Notes under the pieces: model-generated
The model's database searches: none
The model's input: only the letters and a program-made list of their open reading frames with translations
What the model was told of the DNA's origin: nothing
Shown here: positions 32,547 through 43,800 of the stretch, piece by piece
Position numbering within the stretch: the first letter of the stretch is position 1
Layout: the number at the start of each line of letters is the position of its first letter
Program-made: the position numbers and the translations under genes
Assembly: GCF_023634655.1 (NCBI RefSeq)
Contig: NZ_JAMKMS010000026.1
Span: 1-47,293 of the forward strand
Source of the DNA: Vibrio methylphosphonaticus
GTDB lineage: Bacteria; Pseudomonadota; Gammaproteobacteria; Enterobacterales; Vibrionaceae
Length of the DNA: 47,293 nt
Reading direction: 5' to 3'

Positions 32547-34196
32547 ATGCCTGCACGTTCAATCAAAAGCAAAGGGGTAGTAGGAAAAGTTCTGCTCCCT
32601 TCTTTGTTGATCAATATTCTCACTCTCGCCGTTCCTTTAACGGTTTTACAGATTTACGATCGTATTTTACCGAACCAAAGTTATGGAACTGCAACCTTAC
32701 TTTTGGCTGGTGCAACGTTGGCTGTAGCGATGGAAGCTGTTATCCGGTTCGTACGGACTTGGCTATTGTCTGCGGCGGCCAGTAATACCGAAAAAGAAAC
32801 CTATCAAACCTTAGTCGAACGAGTGACCAACGCTTCTTCAAATCATCTCCGCCAGTTAGGTGTTGGGGGGGTGGAAGAAGGTTTAGGTTCGGTATCTAAA
32901 GTTAAAGATTGGTATTCAGGAGGCGTTATTGCGGGCTTTATCGACCTACCTTTTGCGTTGATCTTCTTAGGGCTGGTGGCATATATCGGCGGAGAGTTAG
33001 TGGCGATACCTTTGGTTGTTTGGTTGATTACGCTGGGTATCGTTTGGCTATCTTCGGTGCGAGTTAAAGGCTTGAGCGAACTCGCATCTCAAGATGAGCA
33101 GGAGCGAAAAGCATTCTTGATTCTCTTAAGTCAAACCATTCAAGGCATTAAACGTCAGGCTGTTGAATCTCGGATCTTTAATCAGTTTAAGTCGCTTAAT
33201 AATGTTCGCTCTCAATCTAAAGCTAAAGAAGAAGAACAAAATGCATTTGCACAAGAGTGTATTCAGCTCGCTGCACTCGCAACCTCAGTCTTACTTGTGA
33301 TTACTGGTAGCTTATGGGTACTGGATGGCCAATTGACGACAGGGGGATTAGCGGCTTGTTCTATCTTATCGGGCAGAGCTGTCGCCCCTCTGAGTGCTTT
33401 GGTTGGGGTTCGAATAAAGCTCAACTCGATACACAGTGCTAATCAGGCAATAGAACAATTGAGTGACTTGCCTACATCCGAAGCGTCAGATTCTGAGCTG
33501 TCTCAGATTCATTTATCTGACTTTGAAACGGTGGAAATCAAACAAGCGACTGTTGAAAGGTATGGCGAACAGTCTCATGTACACGTGACCCTCAATAGAG
33601 GGGAATGGGTATTATTAGAGAGTGAAGACCGCCATACCAATAGTTATATATTGTCGTCGATTTCGGGTGTGGATGAGCTACAAGCCGGTGAATGTTCGAT
33701 TAACGGGTCACCTGTTTCGACTGCATCCCTAGCCAACATTACGGCTTACTGCGGTGTCAAAGGGCAATTGGTGGCAGGTACTATTCTTGATAATTTATGT
33801 GGCTTTAATCCCGACAAAACACAAAGTGCCAATGACTACGCCAAGCGTCTTGGTTTAACTAAAGAAATTACACGCTTACCCGATGGACTAGAGACCAAAA
33901 TCGGTCATACGAGCGCTGCTTTATTGAGTATGGGCAACGTGAAGATGCTAAATATCGCGACGCAATTGGCAAGTGATAAACCTGTTATTGTGTTAGACCG
34001 ACCGGATTCTTCATTAGATTTAGATGCTCTTGGAAACTTAGCTAACGTATTGGAACAAGAAGTGGCAGCCGGACGCACCATATTTATGGTGAGTTATCAT
34101 TCTAAACTTCGCGAATTGGCCGATCGCACCATTATGGCGGAAGGTAACAGTAACAGTAACAGTAATGGTAATGGTAAGCAGGAGGCGCTTGCATGA
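32547..34196 (+). CDS. Type I secretion ABC subunit with degenerate ATPase domain
   Basis: A 549-residue ABC exporter half-transporter: membrane domain about 15-300 (LLINILTLAVPLTVLQIYDRILPNQSYG), then a nucleotide-binding domain. The ATPase motifs are badly eroded. The Walker A position reads ESEDRHTNS (358-366, Lys replaced by Thr364), the signature reads LSMGNVKML (460 on), and the Walker B Asp484 is followed by Arg485 instead of Glu (VLDRPDSSLD). It has no peptidase-like N-domain. A hexanucleotide run encodes NSNSNSNGNG near the C-terminus. The start is ATG 32547 with AAGGA 6 nt upstream. The stop overlaps the next ATG (ATGA), so the subunits are coupled and probably form a heterodimer. 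Confidence 0.88.
   Translation: MPARSIKSKGVVGKVLLPSLLINILTLAVPLTVLQIYDRILPNQSYGTATLLLAGATLAVAMEAVIRFVRTWLLSAAASNTEKETYQTLVERVTNASSNHLRQLGVGGVEEGLGSVSKVKDWYSGGVIAGFIDLPFALIFLGLVAYIGGELVAIPLVVWLITLGIVWLSSVRVKGLSELASQDEQERKAFLILLSQTIQGIKRQAVESRIFNQFKSLNNVRSQSKAKEEEQNAFAQECIQLAALATSVLLVITGSLWVLDGQLTTGGLAACSILSGRAVAPLSALVGVRIKLNSIHSANQAIEQLSDLPTSEASDSELSQIHLSDFETVEIKQATVERYGEQSHVHVTLNRGEWVLLESEDRHTNSYILSSISGVDELQAGECSINGSPVSTASLANITAYCGVKGQLVAGTILDNLCGFNPDKTQSANDYAKRLGLTKEITRLPDGLETKIGHTSAALLSMGNVKMLNIATQLASDKPVIVLDRPDSSLDLDALGNLANVLEQEVAAGRTIFMVSYHSKLRELADRTIMAEGNSNSNSNGNGKQEALA
34145..34176 (+). repeat. Short hexanucleotide repeat inside the first ABC gene
   Basis: Repeated TAACAG units followed by TAATGG units encode a Ser-Asn/Gly-Asn run at the C-terminus, just before the stop. 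The 6-nt period keeps the frame, so copy changes would alter linker length only. Confidence 0.65.
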
Positions 34197-36409
34197 ATAG
34201 TGTAAAGACTTCTAGCCGTGCAGAATCGAGCGATAGTTTAGAAGAAGGGAAGAATCATTTGGAAACGGTGAGCTTATCCGTTCTCAAGCAGTTGGAAGTG
34301 AATGCCAATATTCAACTGTTCGCTAACCAATGGGTCGACGAAAATGGTATTGAATCAATAGATGACATGTTTGCCATGTTCGATCGGTTAGCACTGCCAT
34401 ACCGCTTAGCTGCGAATGTAGATGAAGTTGGAGAGCACAAATTAGTGCTACTGGTGCTGAGTGAAAATGATCTGGTTGTCGGGCATTTTGAATCAAAACA
34501 GTTTATGGCTTCAGACTCTAATGAAGACATCACAGATGTACCTCAGTTCTATATCGTTATAGACGGTCCACCGCTAGAAAAGGCATCACCGGATTGGGTA
34601 GGGGAACGGTTACACGCGTTTCGTCCGATTATTCCTAAGTTGCTATTGGTTAGCTTTGTGACCAATCTGTTTGCGCTAGCGGTTCCATTCATCACGATGT
34701 CGATTTACGACCATGTGATTGGTGGTGATGCGGGGCATGAATTGCAGGGGATTGCGATTGGCGCGGTGTTGCTGTTTGTGATGATGGGGTGGTTAAGAAC
34801 GCTGCGTAGCCGCGTTTTTGCTTCAGTATCGAACCGAGTGAGCCGTGAGATCTCTCAGTCTTTAGTGCAACGTTTGTTAAAAAATAGCTACGCTCAAAAC
34901 CAGCAAACTACGTCTTCGAGTCAACAGAATCAAGTGATGCTTTCTGAGCGTATTTCGGGCGTGCTGTCCGGGCCACTAGGGAATGCACTCTTTGATCTAC
35001 CATTCATTGTTATTTTCGTCCTTGCGATCGGTCTTTTAGGCGGATGGCTAGTCCTGGTTCCTATCGTTTCATTGATTCTGTATTACTTGTTCGCAAAGCG
35101 CTCGATACGTTCGAGCAGCAAGTGTTCAATGCAATCGACAGTGGCGGGGACTAATCGTCAGAATATGACTAATGAGCTGTCATCTAAGCTCGCTTTTATT
35201 CGCAGCTCTGGATTTTCACGACATTGGATTCAACGCTTCAAAAAAGCCAACCTTCTTGCGTCGACCGTGACGTTCAATCAATCGGTCCTACAAAGTCGAT
35301 ACACCTCCATTTATTACTTTATTGGTGTGGGGTCGACGTTAGCAATTATGGGGCTAGGCATAGGGCTTATTTTTGAACAGGTCATGACTCCCGGTGGTCT
35401 TATTGCTTCAATGATGTTGATATCCAAGGTGACAGGTCCTGCGCAGGTATTGGCAAACAGCGCGATGCGTTTTAATAGTTTTAATCAATCTAAGTTACAG
35501 GTAAACCGTATTCTGTCGCAACCGTCTGAGCGAGAATTTAGTTATCAGCATCACCCGCTGCCAACGGTCGCGCCTAGCTTGAAACTAGAGCAGGTGACGT
35601 TGCGCTACCCCAAACAGAGTCGTCCTGCATTGAATGGTGTTGGCTTTGAGATTGAAGCCGGAGAGATTGTGGCGATCACAGGTCCATCTGGAAGTGGTAA
35701 GTCGACGTTGATAGAAGTGTTGTCAGGCTTACAGCCAATTCAAAATGGCATGGTGGAGCTTGATGGCGTTAATCTCGTTCAATACGATCCCCAACTTTAT
35801 CGCCATTGGTGTTTTATTCGAGCAGCCTATCCCGATTTATTAACGTTGAGCATTCGAGAGTGGCTCAGCGACGGCCATAAAGTCAACGAGAAGAGAATGG
35901 TCACTGCAATAGAAATGGTGGGGGGAAAGGGTTGGTTTGCCACGTTACCTAATGGGCTAGATACGTCTATTAGCAGCATTCAACCAGATAGCGTCTTTGA
36001 CATGCTTTCCGGTAGTGTAGCCCAAATACTCATTGACGCTAAAGCGCTGGTTTATGATTACTCAATGTTCTTAATGGACAATCCGGTACCTGACGCTCAC
36101 CCAAATGCCAAACGCATATTTGCTGAATTTGTGCGGTCAAAAAAAGGTAAAGCAACCGTTATCTACACATCCCACGACCCGGATTTAATCAAGCTTGCCG
36201 ATAAAGTCGTGGTGTTAAATGAAGGTGCTGTGGTGTATGCCGGCCCATTAGAAGCTGAACAGTCTACCGATCTTCAAGCTTCTCAAGAACCGCAGTTATC
36301 AGAGCAACCGTTATCTCAAGAACAAGTATTACCTCAAGAGCCGACTGCTCAAAAAAATGCAGCCCAACAAGAACAATCAGAGTCTAAGCAAGGAGTCGCT
36401 AATGGCTAA
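34193..36409 (+). CDS. Type I secretion ABC subunit with divergent C39-like domain
   Basis: A 738-residue exporter subunit. Residues about 20-145 look like a degenerate C39-peptidase-like domain (no catalytic Cys motif), as in RTX adhesin exporters where it binds substrate. The membrane domain follows (LLLVSFVTNLFALAVPFITMSIYD). The ATPase domain keeps Walker A GPSGSGKST (497-505), but the signature is LSGSVAQ (605-611) and Walker B reads MFLMDNP (625-631) with Asn630 for the catalytic Glu. A Gln/Glu/Ser-rich tail of about 50 residues ends the protein. AGGAGG lies 7 nt before ATG. It is coupled to both neighbours by overlaps. Confidence 0.88.
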   Translation: MNSVKTSSRAESSDSLEEGKNHLETVSLSVLKQLEVNANIQLFANQWVDENGIESIDDMFAMFDRLALPYRLAANVDEVGEHKLVLLVLSENDLVVGHFESKQFMASDSNEDITDVPQFYIVIDGPPLEKASPDWVGERLHAFRPIIPKLLLVSFVTNLFALAVPFITMSIYDHVIGGDAGHELQGIAIGAVLLFVMMGWLRTLRSRVFASVSNRVSREISQSLVQRLLKNSYAQNQQTTSSSQQNQVMLSERISGVLSGPLGNALFDLPFIVIFVLAIGLLGGWLVLVPIVSLILYYLFAKRSIRSSSKCSMQSTVAGTNRQNMTNELSSKLAFIRSSGFSRHWIQRFKKANLLASTVTFNQSVLQSRYTSIYYFIGVGSTLAIMGLGIGLIFEQVMTPGGLIASMMLISKVTGPAQVLANSAMRFNSFNQSKLQVNRILSQPSEREFSYQHHPLPTVAPSLKLEQVTLRYPKQSRPALNGVGFEIEAGEIVAITGPSGSGKSTLIEVLSGLQPIQNGMVELDGVNLVQYDPQLYRHWCFIRAAYPDLLTLSIREWLSDGHKVNEKRMVTAIEMVGGKGWFATLPNGLDTSISSIQPDSVFDMLSGSVAQILIDAKALVYDYSMFLMDNPVPDAHPNAKRIFAEFVRSKKGKATVIYTSHDPDLIKLADKVVVLNEGAVVYAGPLEAEQSTDLQASQEPQLSEQPLSQEQVLPQEPTAQKNAAQQEQSESKQGVANG

Positions 36410-37715
36410 ACAACTTATCGAGAAGGGCAAGCGCTACGGTGAACTTGTTGAATCACAAAATACGGCTCGTACATTGGCGGTTGCGACCTGGTCGGTTGCT
36501 TTATGTGTTGTCGCGTTTGTTACTTGGTCTGTCTTCACTCAGGTCGATGAGATTGCCAAAGCCAAAGGTGCCGTCATTCCTGAGGGAGAGAAGCAAGTAT
36601 TACAAAGTGCGATTGGCGGTAAGTTAAAACAAATTTTAGTAAAAGAAGGTCAATTGGTGGAAAAAGGTCAGCCGCTAGTTGAGTTCGATGCTACTTTTCA
36701 ACGAACTGCCCTTGAAGAGTTAAAGTCTCAGCAAGTCACGCTTTTAGCCAGTGTTGAGCGTATGAATGCTTTGCTTGAAGAGCGCGAGCCAAATCTTGCT
36801 GAGTTTGAAGTGGATTATCCAGAGATAGTCAGTCAACAAAAAGCGCAATTGAACGCGCAAAAAGCCCTTTATTTCCAAAAACGAGTCGTGCTTGAAAAAG
36901 AGAGCGAGCAAATCGCAGAGCAGCTCCGTAGCCTTGAAAAGTCTCTGCCAAGTTATGAGAAAGAATTGAATGCGACAAAACAAGAGTTGAACATCCTTGA
37001 AAAGGGCTATAAAGCAGGCAATATTTCACGCCTTCGTGTACTTGAAATGAACCAGAAGTTGGCCAGTATTGAACAGAAAATAGAAGAAGCGCGCGGTAAA
37101 AAAGCGGTGCTAATTAGGCAAGCCGATAGTACGGAACAAAAAATTGTTCAGCTGCTTGCTGAAGCGAAAGCCAAAGTCAGCGATGATCGTTCTAAAGCGG
37201 TGTCTGACTTATCGGCTTTGAATGCCAGAGTGCGCTCTAGCCAAGCGAAATTGACGAACACAATGTTAGTGTCGCCATTACAAGGTTTGGTGCAAAGCCT
37301 GCCGAGCACACAAAACGGTGGTGTTATTCAGCCGGGTGGCACTGTGGTTGAAATTGTTCCTGTTGGAGGGAAAGCCGACTTTAAAGCGCGCTTGTCTCCT
37401 CGAGATATTGGTTTTGTGAGTGTCGGTCAGCCAACTCGAATTAAAATTGATGCGTTTGATTATAGCCGTTTTGGGGCGTTAAAAGGGGCGGTTGAGAGTA
37501 TCTCACCGACAACCAGCCAGAGTGAGCGTGGTGAGGTCTACTATGAAGTGGTGGTATCTGTAGAGACACCTTACTTTCGTGACAACCCTGAAAGTTATTC
37601 TATCTTGCCTGGTATGACGGGCGAGGTAGACATCACCACAGGTGAAAAGTCCGTGTTCCAATATCTATGGAAGCCGATTTATACCAACATCAGTGTAGCG
37701 TTTGGTGAAAGGTAG
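36402..37715 (+). CDS. HlyD-family periplasmic adaptor of the type I secretion system
   Basis: From ATG 36402 (overlapping the previous stop by 8 nt, AAGGAG 6 nt upstream) the product has 437 residues. One transmembrane helix at about 24-46 is followed by an HlyD lipoyl-like half (AIGGKLKQILVKEGQLVEKGQPLVEFD), a long coiled coil (about 85-290, rich in Glu/Lys/Gln) and a C-terminal beta region (VSPLQGLVQSLPSTQNGGVIQPG, LPGMTGEVDITTGEKSVFQYLWKPI). It links the ABC pair to an outer-membrane TolC-type pore, which is not present in this window. Upstream in-frame residues (from 36357) are not needed. Confidence 0.93.
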   Translation: MAKQLIEKGKRYGELVESQNTARTLAVATWSVALCVVAFVTWSVFTQVDEIAKAKGAVIPEGEKQVLQSAIGGKLKQILVKEGQLVEKGQPLVEFDATFQRTALEELKSQQVTLLASVERMNALLEEREPNLAEFEVDYPEIVSQQKAQLNAQKALYFQKRVVLEKESEQIAEQLRSLEKSLPSYEKELNATKQELNILEKGYKAGNISRLRVLEMNQKLASIEQKIEEARGKKAVLIRQADSTEQKIVQLLAEAKAKVSDDRSKAVSDLSALNARVRSSQAKLTNTMLVSPLQGLVQSLPSTQNGGVIQPGGTVVEIVPVGGKADFKARLSPRDIGFVSVGQPTRIKIDAFDYSRFGALKGAVESISPTTSQSERGEVYYEVVVSVETPYFRDNPESYSILPGMTGEVDITTGEKSVFQYLWKPIYTNISVAFGER

Positions 37716-37773
37716 TCGGGTAATGAGAATAACGGCAGAGTAACCGTACAAGGGAATCGCCGAGTATAATAGG

Positions 37774-37804
37774 AAAGGGAGTACATATAATGTACTCCCT
37801 TTTT
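37774..37804. terminator. Terminator between the HlyD gene and the convergent adhesin gene
   Basis: AAAGGGAGTACAT (37774-37786) and ATGTACTCCCTTT (37790-37802) form a perfect 13-bp stem with a 3-nt loop. T5 follows on the plus strand (37800-37804). It ends the secretion operon and may also end the adhesin message. Confidence 0.85.
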
Positions 37805-37827
37805 AGTGGCCGTTGAATGGTTACTTG

Positions 37828-40800
37828 TTAGCTATTTGGGTCGACGTCCGGCAGTCCATCAATGTCGTTATGATGATGGTGTTCATCATCATGATTAATA
37901 TCGGCATTATGGTGCTCAAGAGCATCTGACATGTCTACATCAGCATGTTCATGAGTGTTGATGTCTTGTTGGTCTACGTTTGCCAGTACGATGTCCATAT
38001 CGGCAGGTTGTTCGTGGTCTGTCGTAGATGTCGCATCTGGTTTGATGCCTAGAGCATCTAAATAAGCTGCCGCGCCGTGGTGGCTGGTTTTGTGCTCGGG
38101 TTCTTGGTGAGTATGCTGAGTTAAATCAAGATAACTATCATCGTTTTGCACGACAGTAAAGTCCGCTTGGGAAGCCACGTCTGGCTCATCATGTAGAACT
38201 GGAGGTGGCGGAGCAGGATGTGATGCATGGACAACAGGTGTGATCGTCATATCAACCACTTCAGTTCCAATAGTAAGCTTGCCACTATGCCCAGGCCCAT
38301 GACTGAGTATCTGGACGTTCACGTGGGCAACTACTTCATCTTGATTTGCCCCTTGCAGTGCCACTTCAAATTTATCTTCATGTTGACCGATACCAGAAGC
38401 GCTGCCATGAGGGCCAGTATGAACTTGGGCTTGCTCTTGGTAATGTAAGTGGCCGGTTTGAGGATCAATGGTTAATGTTCCATATTGCCCATGGTGGCTG
38501 GTGACATATTGTCCATTAGGTAAATGGATTCGCCAACCGCTTTGTGCTGTTGGTACCGGAGTTAAAGATGGTAACAGTGGTGGTACCCCAAGTGTGCCAG
38601 ACACTTGGTGGCTTCCCGATGGCGGTCTGACAATGATCGGTTCAGGAATAGCGCTTGCAGCAAAACCTTGACTACCTGCGGTATTACCGTGTTCGTCAGT
38701 CATTGTTGCTTGTACATTAGAACCCGGATGAACTTCAATTTGTATTCCGTGCTGTAGAGTATGAGCATCTAATACATGATCCTGACCGTTAACGATAAGA
38801 TGCTCACCGATTTTGGCATCACCAGGAGGCGTAACGGTTGCTGTGATCGTGTTTGCTTGTCCTCGGGCGATTTCAGCTTTGCTGTATAAGTTGTCTGCCC
38901 CTGCGTTTTCAAAGGTAATCGTAGGAACGCTAACCTGTGTATCAACTTGGTAAGTAACATCTGCAGTGGCATGAGCGCTATTACCTGCGGTATCTGTTAC
39001 CGCTACTGATGCCTCTATTTTTTGGTCAGCATCGGCAATGAGTTCACTGCCAGGTACGGCAATTGAATAGTGTCCTTTTGCATCGACCACGCCAGTATGC
39101 TGTGTCCCATTTACATCTAAAGTCACAATGTCGCCTGCATTATAATCGCCAGAAACGGATCCGGTGATGTCAATGGAGCTGTTGGATTCTTGAGCATTAA
39201 TCACATTATCGGCGGTAATTGGGTCTGTTTGAATACCGACGTGTACTTGTGTATCTATATGGACGGAAAGAAGCGAAGAGGTAGCCGGTAGCACTGACGA
39301 AGGAGCCAATGCTTTGGCGGATAGATTATGATCGCCCTCCGATAAGCTGCTTACGGCAACACTATATTGGCCAGAGGCATCAGATACCGAGTGTCCAACG
39401 GGTGTGGAACCATCGTAAATCGTGACTTTCGAGAATGGAATATCAGTGTGTCCGGTAATCGTTGGGGTAGTGTCGTTGGTCAGGTTGTCAGTTTGCGATG
39501 AACCTGAATCGCTTGTTGACGCGAGATCCAGAGTAACGGTGTTCGTTGGCGCGACGTTAGTGCCTGAAGGCAAGGTTGGTTGCGTCGCAGTTACCACCGG
39601 TTGGTGCGGAACAGTCGTCGAGGTGATTAAGCTACCCGTTGGTGACATGGTGACATGTCCCGAGGCATCAAAGGTGATGAATTTCGAATCTTCAGTATGG
39701 CCGTCACTGACTTTTACTTCGAATACATCGACACCATGATAGGAGTTGGTGGCAGAGTTATAACTCATTCCTGTGATAGACGTATTTGGTGTGTAGATGT
39801 AGTCACCAGTGTTTGGATCTACCGACAATGAACCGAATTGCCCTGTTGAACTGACAATAGAGAAGGTATGAGTGTCATTAACGTCTACATCTGTCTCTGT
39901 TAATGTACCTGCTGTTGATGATGTTTGGTTAACGCCGAGAATCGGTGCGTCATTGGTGCCGGTAATGGTAACCACGATATCATGGTGCGTGCCATCTGCA
40001 GATTGAACCGTGATGGTTTCAGTGTCTGTCTGACCTTCGCCAAGCTCTTGAACTATAGGATGGTTGTTGTCAAGGTCGTAAGTCCAGTGACCATTTACAT
40101 CGATATGAGCGTGCCCATAGCCTTTGCTTCCGGCTATTCCAGCTCCACCCTGTACCGCGGTAAACCCTGCTGTTCCATCAGGGTCACTCGCCGTCAACGT
40201 ACCTGAAGCTTGAAGTGTTATGTCTTCTTTTGCCACTCCTGTGGAGTCTCCACTGAATGTTGCAGGGTCAGCGACACTCGCTATATTAATGAGTATTGAC
40301 CCTTCTTTTGAATCAGTCTGGCCATCGTTTGCGGTAAATTGCACCGCACCCAGCCCGTTGACACCAGAACTAAAATAGTTGTGAGTTGGGGTGAAGATGA
40401 GTGATGAAACGTCGGAGGCACTGACGTCATCGCCAACATTCACAGTGACACCATTCAGGGTTAGCACGCCATGGGCGACATTGGTAATCGTGAGATGGTT
40501 TAACGCATCGCCATCAATATCAGAGTATTTAAAGTCAGCAGTGGTGAACGCATGAGGTTTATCTTCTAAAGAATTAATAAAACTCGATCCAACGATAGGT
40601 GCATCATTAACTGCATTGACATCCACTACCATCGTGGCGCTTGCCGAATTTTTATGGCCATCATTCGCCGTAAATGTAAATTGCGCATAGTTTGCACCGT
40701 TTTCATTACTGATTGGCGTGAAGGTTAAATGACCTGCGTCTAAGTCTGCCTTACTGATTTGCTGGTTGGTGGTGACTGCTTTACCGTTTAGTAGTAATAA

Positions 40801-43800
40801 TCCATGACTCGGTATGCTGCTAATGGTCACGAACTGCAGGGCATCGCCATCTTGATCACTGTAACCAAAGTCACTGGTAGTAACGGTTCTGGTGATGTCT
40901 TCATTCGTAGAAACGGTTTGCCCTGTGACTGTAGGTGTATGCTGTAGGGGTGGGGTGACTTCAATAGAGAGAGAGTTTTGAGAAGAGTCTCCTATTGGGT
41001 TACCCCCATCATCACCGACACGATAAACCATACTTGGCACTTTACCTGTAAAGCCAGCTTCCGGGGTAAAGGTATAATGACCATTCGCTTCGATCGCGAG
41101 TGTCCCGATTCCGGTCATCGTATGTGGTTGCCCGGGCCTTACCGCGACATAACCTGATACGGGGTCATTTATTTGAATATCTTGCAACACCAGATGTGCG
41201 TTGGAATCGGTGTCTGTTGCTGCACCACTCAATCCTTGATCCGTCCCAGAGCCAGTAAGTAGATTCCCTTCAACTGGACCACTATGTTGAACACCAGAAT
41301 CACTGAGACTGTGGAGAACAGGATCATCGGTGGTCCCATTAATCGTGACGGTAATGGAATGCTTGGTACCGTCTTTTGATGTGACTTCAATGCTATCTGT
41401 GAGTGTTTGTCCATTATCTAAGTCTTGAATAGGCGTACTATTGTTGTCTGCTTTATAAACCCATCTCCCACTGCTAGTGATGTCGAAATGACCATAGGTT
41501 CCATCAAGAGATATTTTCTGTTGCCCCTTAAGATCTAATGCAGCTTCGCCATGACCATCAGCGTCAGAAACAATCAGGTGCCCATGACAAAAAAGGGCAT
41601 CTGGAATGGTTGCTAACCCGGTGGTATGCAAGTTGTGGTGAATGTTTGTATCTTCACTTATGCTGCCGGAGTCACCGGTAAATGTTGCGGCATCATTAAC
41701 AGCAACAAGAGAAGTGTTTGCTCCTGTATGAGCTATGCCACCGTGTCTATCGGCAACATCGTAAGTAAAGTGGACCGTTCCGTTGTAATTAGGGTCGGGG
41801 TTAAAGGTAAAACTACCATCTGAATTTGATACTAAGCTACCGTGGTCTGCAGTTAAGTTTTGAACGTGTAACCAACCTCTATCGTTAGTATCAACATTGG
41901 TAGCATTGGCGATTAATTCAGCGTGCGTAATATGTATTGAAGTATCTTCCTTACCTGAAGGCAAAGTGACTTCACCACTAACTGCTGGGTCATCATTGTT
42001 GCCATGCACGACAACCGATACACTTTTCGATACATGGCTACCATCAGTAGATACTGCCTCAACTGTAAAGTGTTCCCAATATTCGTCGCCGTCTCCTAAT
42101 TTTGTCGCTTTGCTCTGATCAACGTCATAATGCCATTGTCCGTCTGCACTTAGGTGGAACGTGCCATACTGACCGCTAATGCCTGCTGTTGGTGTTTGTG
42201 TCCAACTCACCGTATCGTGAAGGTCGACATCGTGGGCTATTACGCTGCCGGAAACTGAAGCACCTGTTTGGGCATTTTCTACGACATGGCCAAGTTCTGA
42301 CTTGGATTCGATTATGATCCCATCCTCTGTGCCGTTTACCTTAACCGTAATAGGAAACTCAGTACCGTCGGTTGCTATTAGCTTTATAGATTCAGTTAAC
42401 GACTCACCGTGCTTTAACTCTTGAACGTGAACATTATTATTGTCGCCAATATAACTCCAAGAATGCTCACCTTTGTGAGAACCACTTGCGATAGTGTGGA
42501 ACTGGAATTTGCCATAAGGAGTCGTAACATCTAGGTCACTGCCTATATTCCATGTGTATTGTTTGCCTGCAAATTCGACAGTGACTTGAGTATTAGGGCT
42601 ATCTATATCAGTAACCTGTAGCGCTTGCCAATCTACAGCATCCATAATATTGGCATTCGTAGACATATGAGTGGCGATATCTTCAGTTGCAACACCATGA
42701 TCAATGCCAGAAATAATGGTTTTGTCATCGACTGCAGCAAGTGTCGTACTCGCTCCGGTATGCGTAACACCACTATGCGCGTCTTTTACATCGTAACTAA
42801 AATGAACTTGGCCGTTATAGTCTTTGGTTGGGGTAAAAGTGTATGTGCCGTCTTTGTTATCTTGAATAGATCCATGATCGGCATGAAGATTCGTAATCGT
42901 CAGCTTGCCTATGTCGTTCGTATCTACATCTACGGTGTTTGCCAAAAGTTCAGATGCAGTGATGGTTTGAGCAAGATCTTCTTTACCGCTGTTGAGTTGC
43001 ACCTCACCAGAACAATACGGGCGGTCGTTATCGCCATGAATGGTGATAACGATATCGTGTGTGGTGCCATCTGCAGATTTAACGGTGACAGTATCGGTTA
43101 GTGATTCCCCTCTACCCAGATGATCAATAGCTCTGCCGGTTGCATCTTGGCCGATGGAAGCAAAGTAGCCCCAGTCCCCGTTAGTTTGAAGTATGACACG
43201 ACCAAGAGTGCCATAATAAACCCCCGTTTGGGCATAGCTTTCACCAGCATCAGCATCAACTATCGATAGGTGGCCATCGGTATGGATTTCATCGTTCCAC
43301 AATTTCCCGATGTTTCCATGCATATGATCAGGTGAACGGTCATCAACATAGCCGCCAGTCATACTACCGTCTGGTGCGGTGAAAGTGTGTCCTTCATGAA
43401 TATCGCCGGTATCAACACCTGTAATAACGGCTTTATCCCCAACCGCATCAATATGAAGAGTGTTAGTAGCCTCTTGTGAGTCAACACGCCCATCGTTAAC
43501 AGTATATTTAAACTGAACATCGCCATTAAAATCTTGCGCAGGAACGAACTGAAGTTTACTGATGTCAGCTGTAGGGATGTGTTGCCCCGTTGTAACATCG
43601 TGTCCATTGAGTAAAAACTTACCTTGTGTTGATGGCGGAAGATCTGTGATTGCTATGGAATGTAACGTATCGCCTGTGTCGATATCACTGAATCCAAACT
43701 GACTGGCTTGCATTTGGTAGTGTGTATCTTCAGTGCCATGTGCAAGTGTCGTCGCAGTGATGGTTGGTTGATCATTGGTGCCTGTCACCGTTATGGTTAT

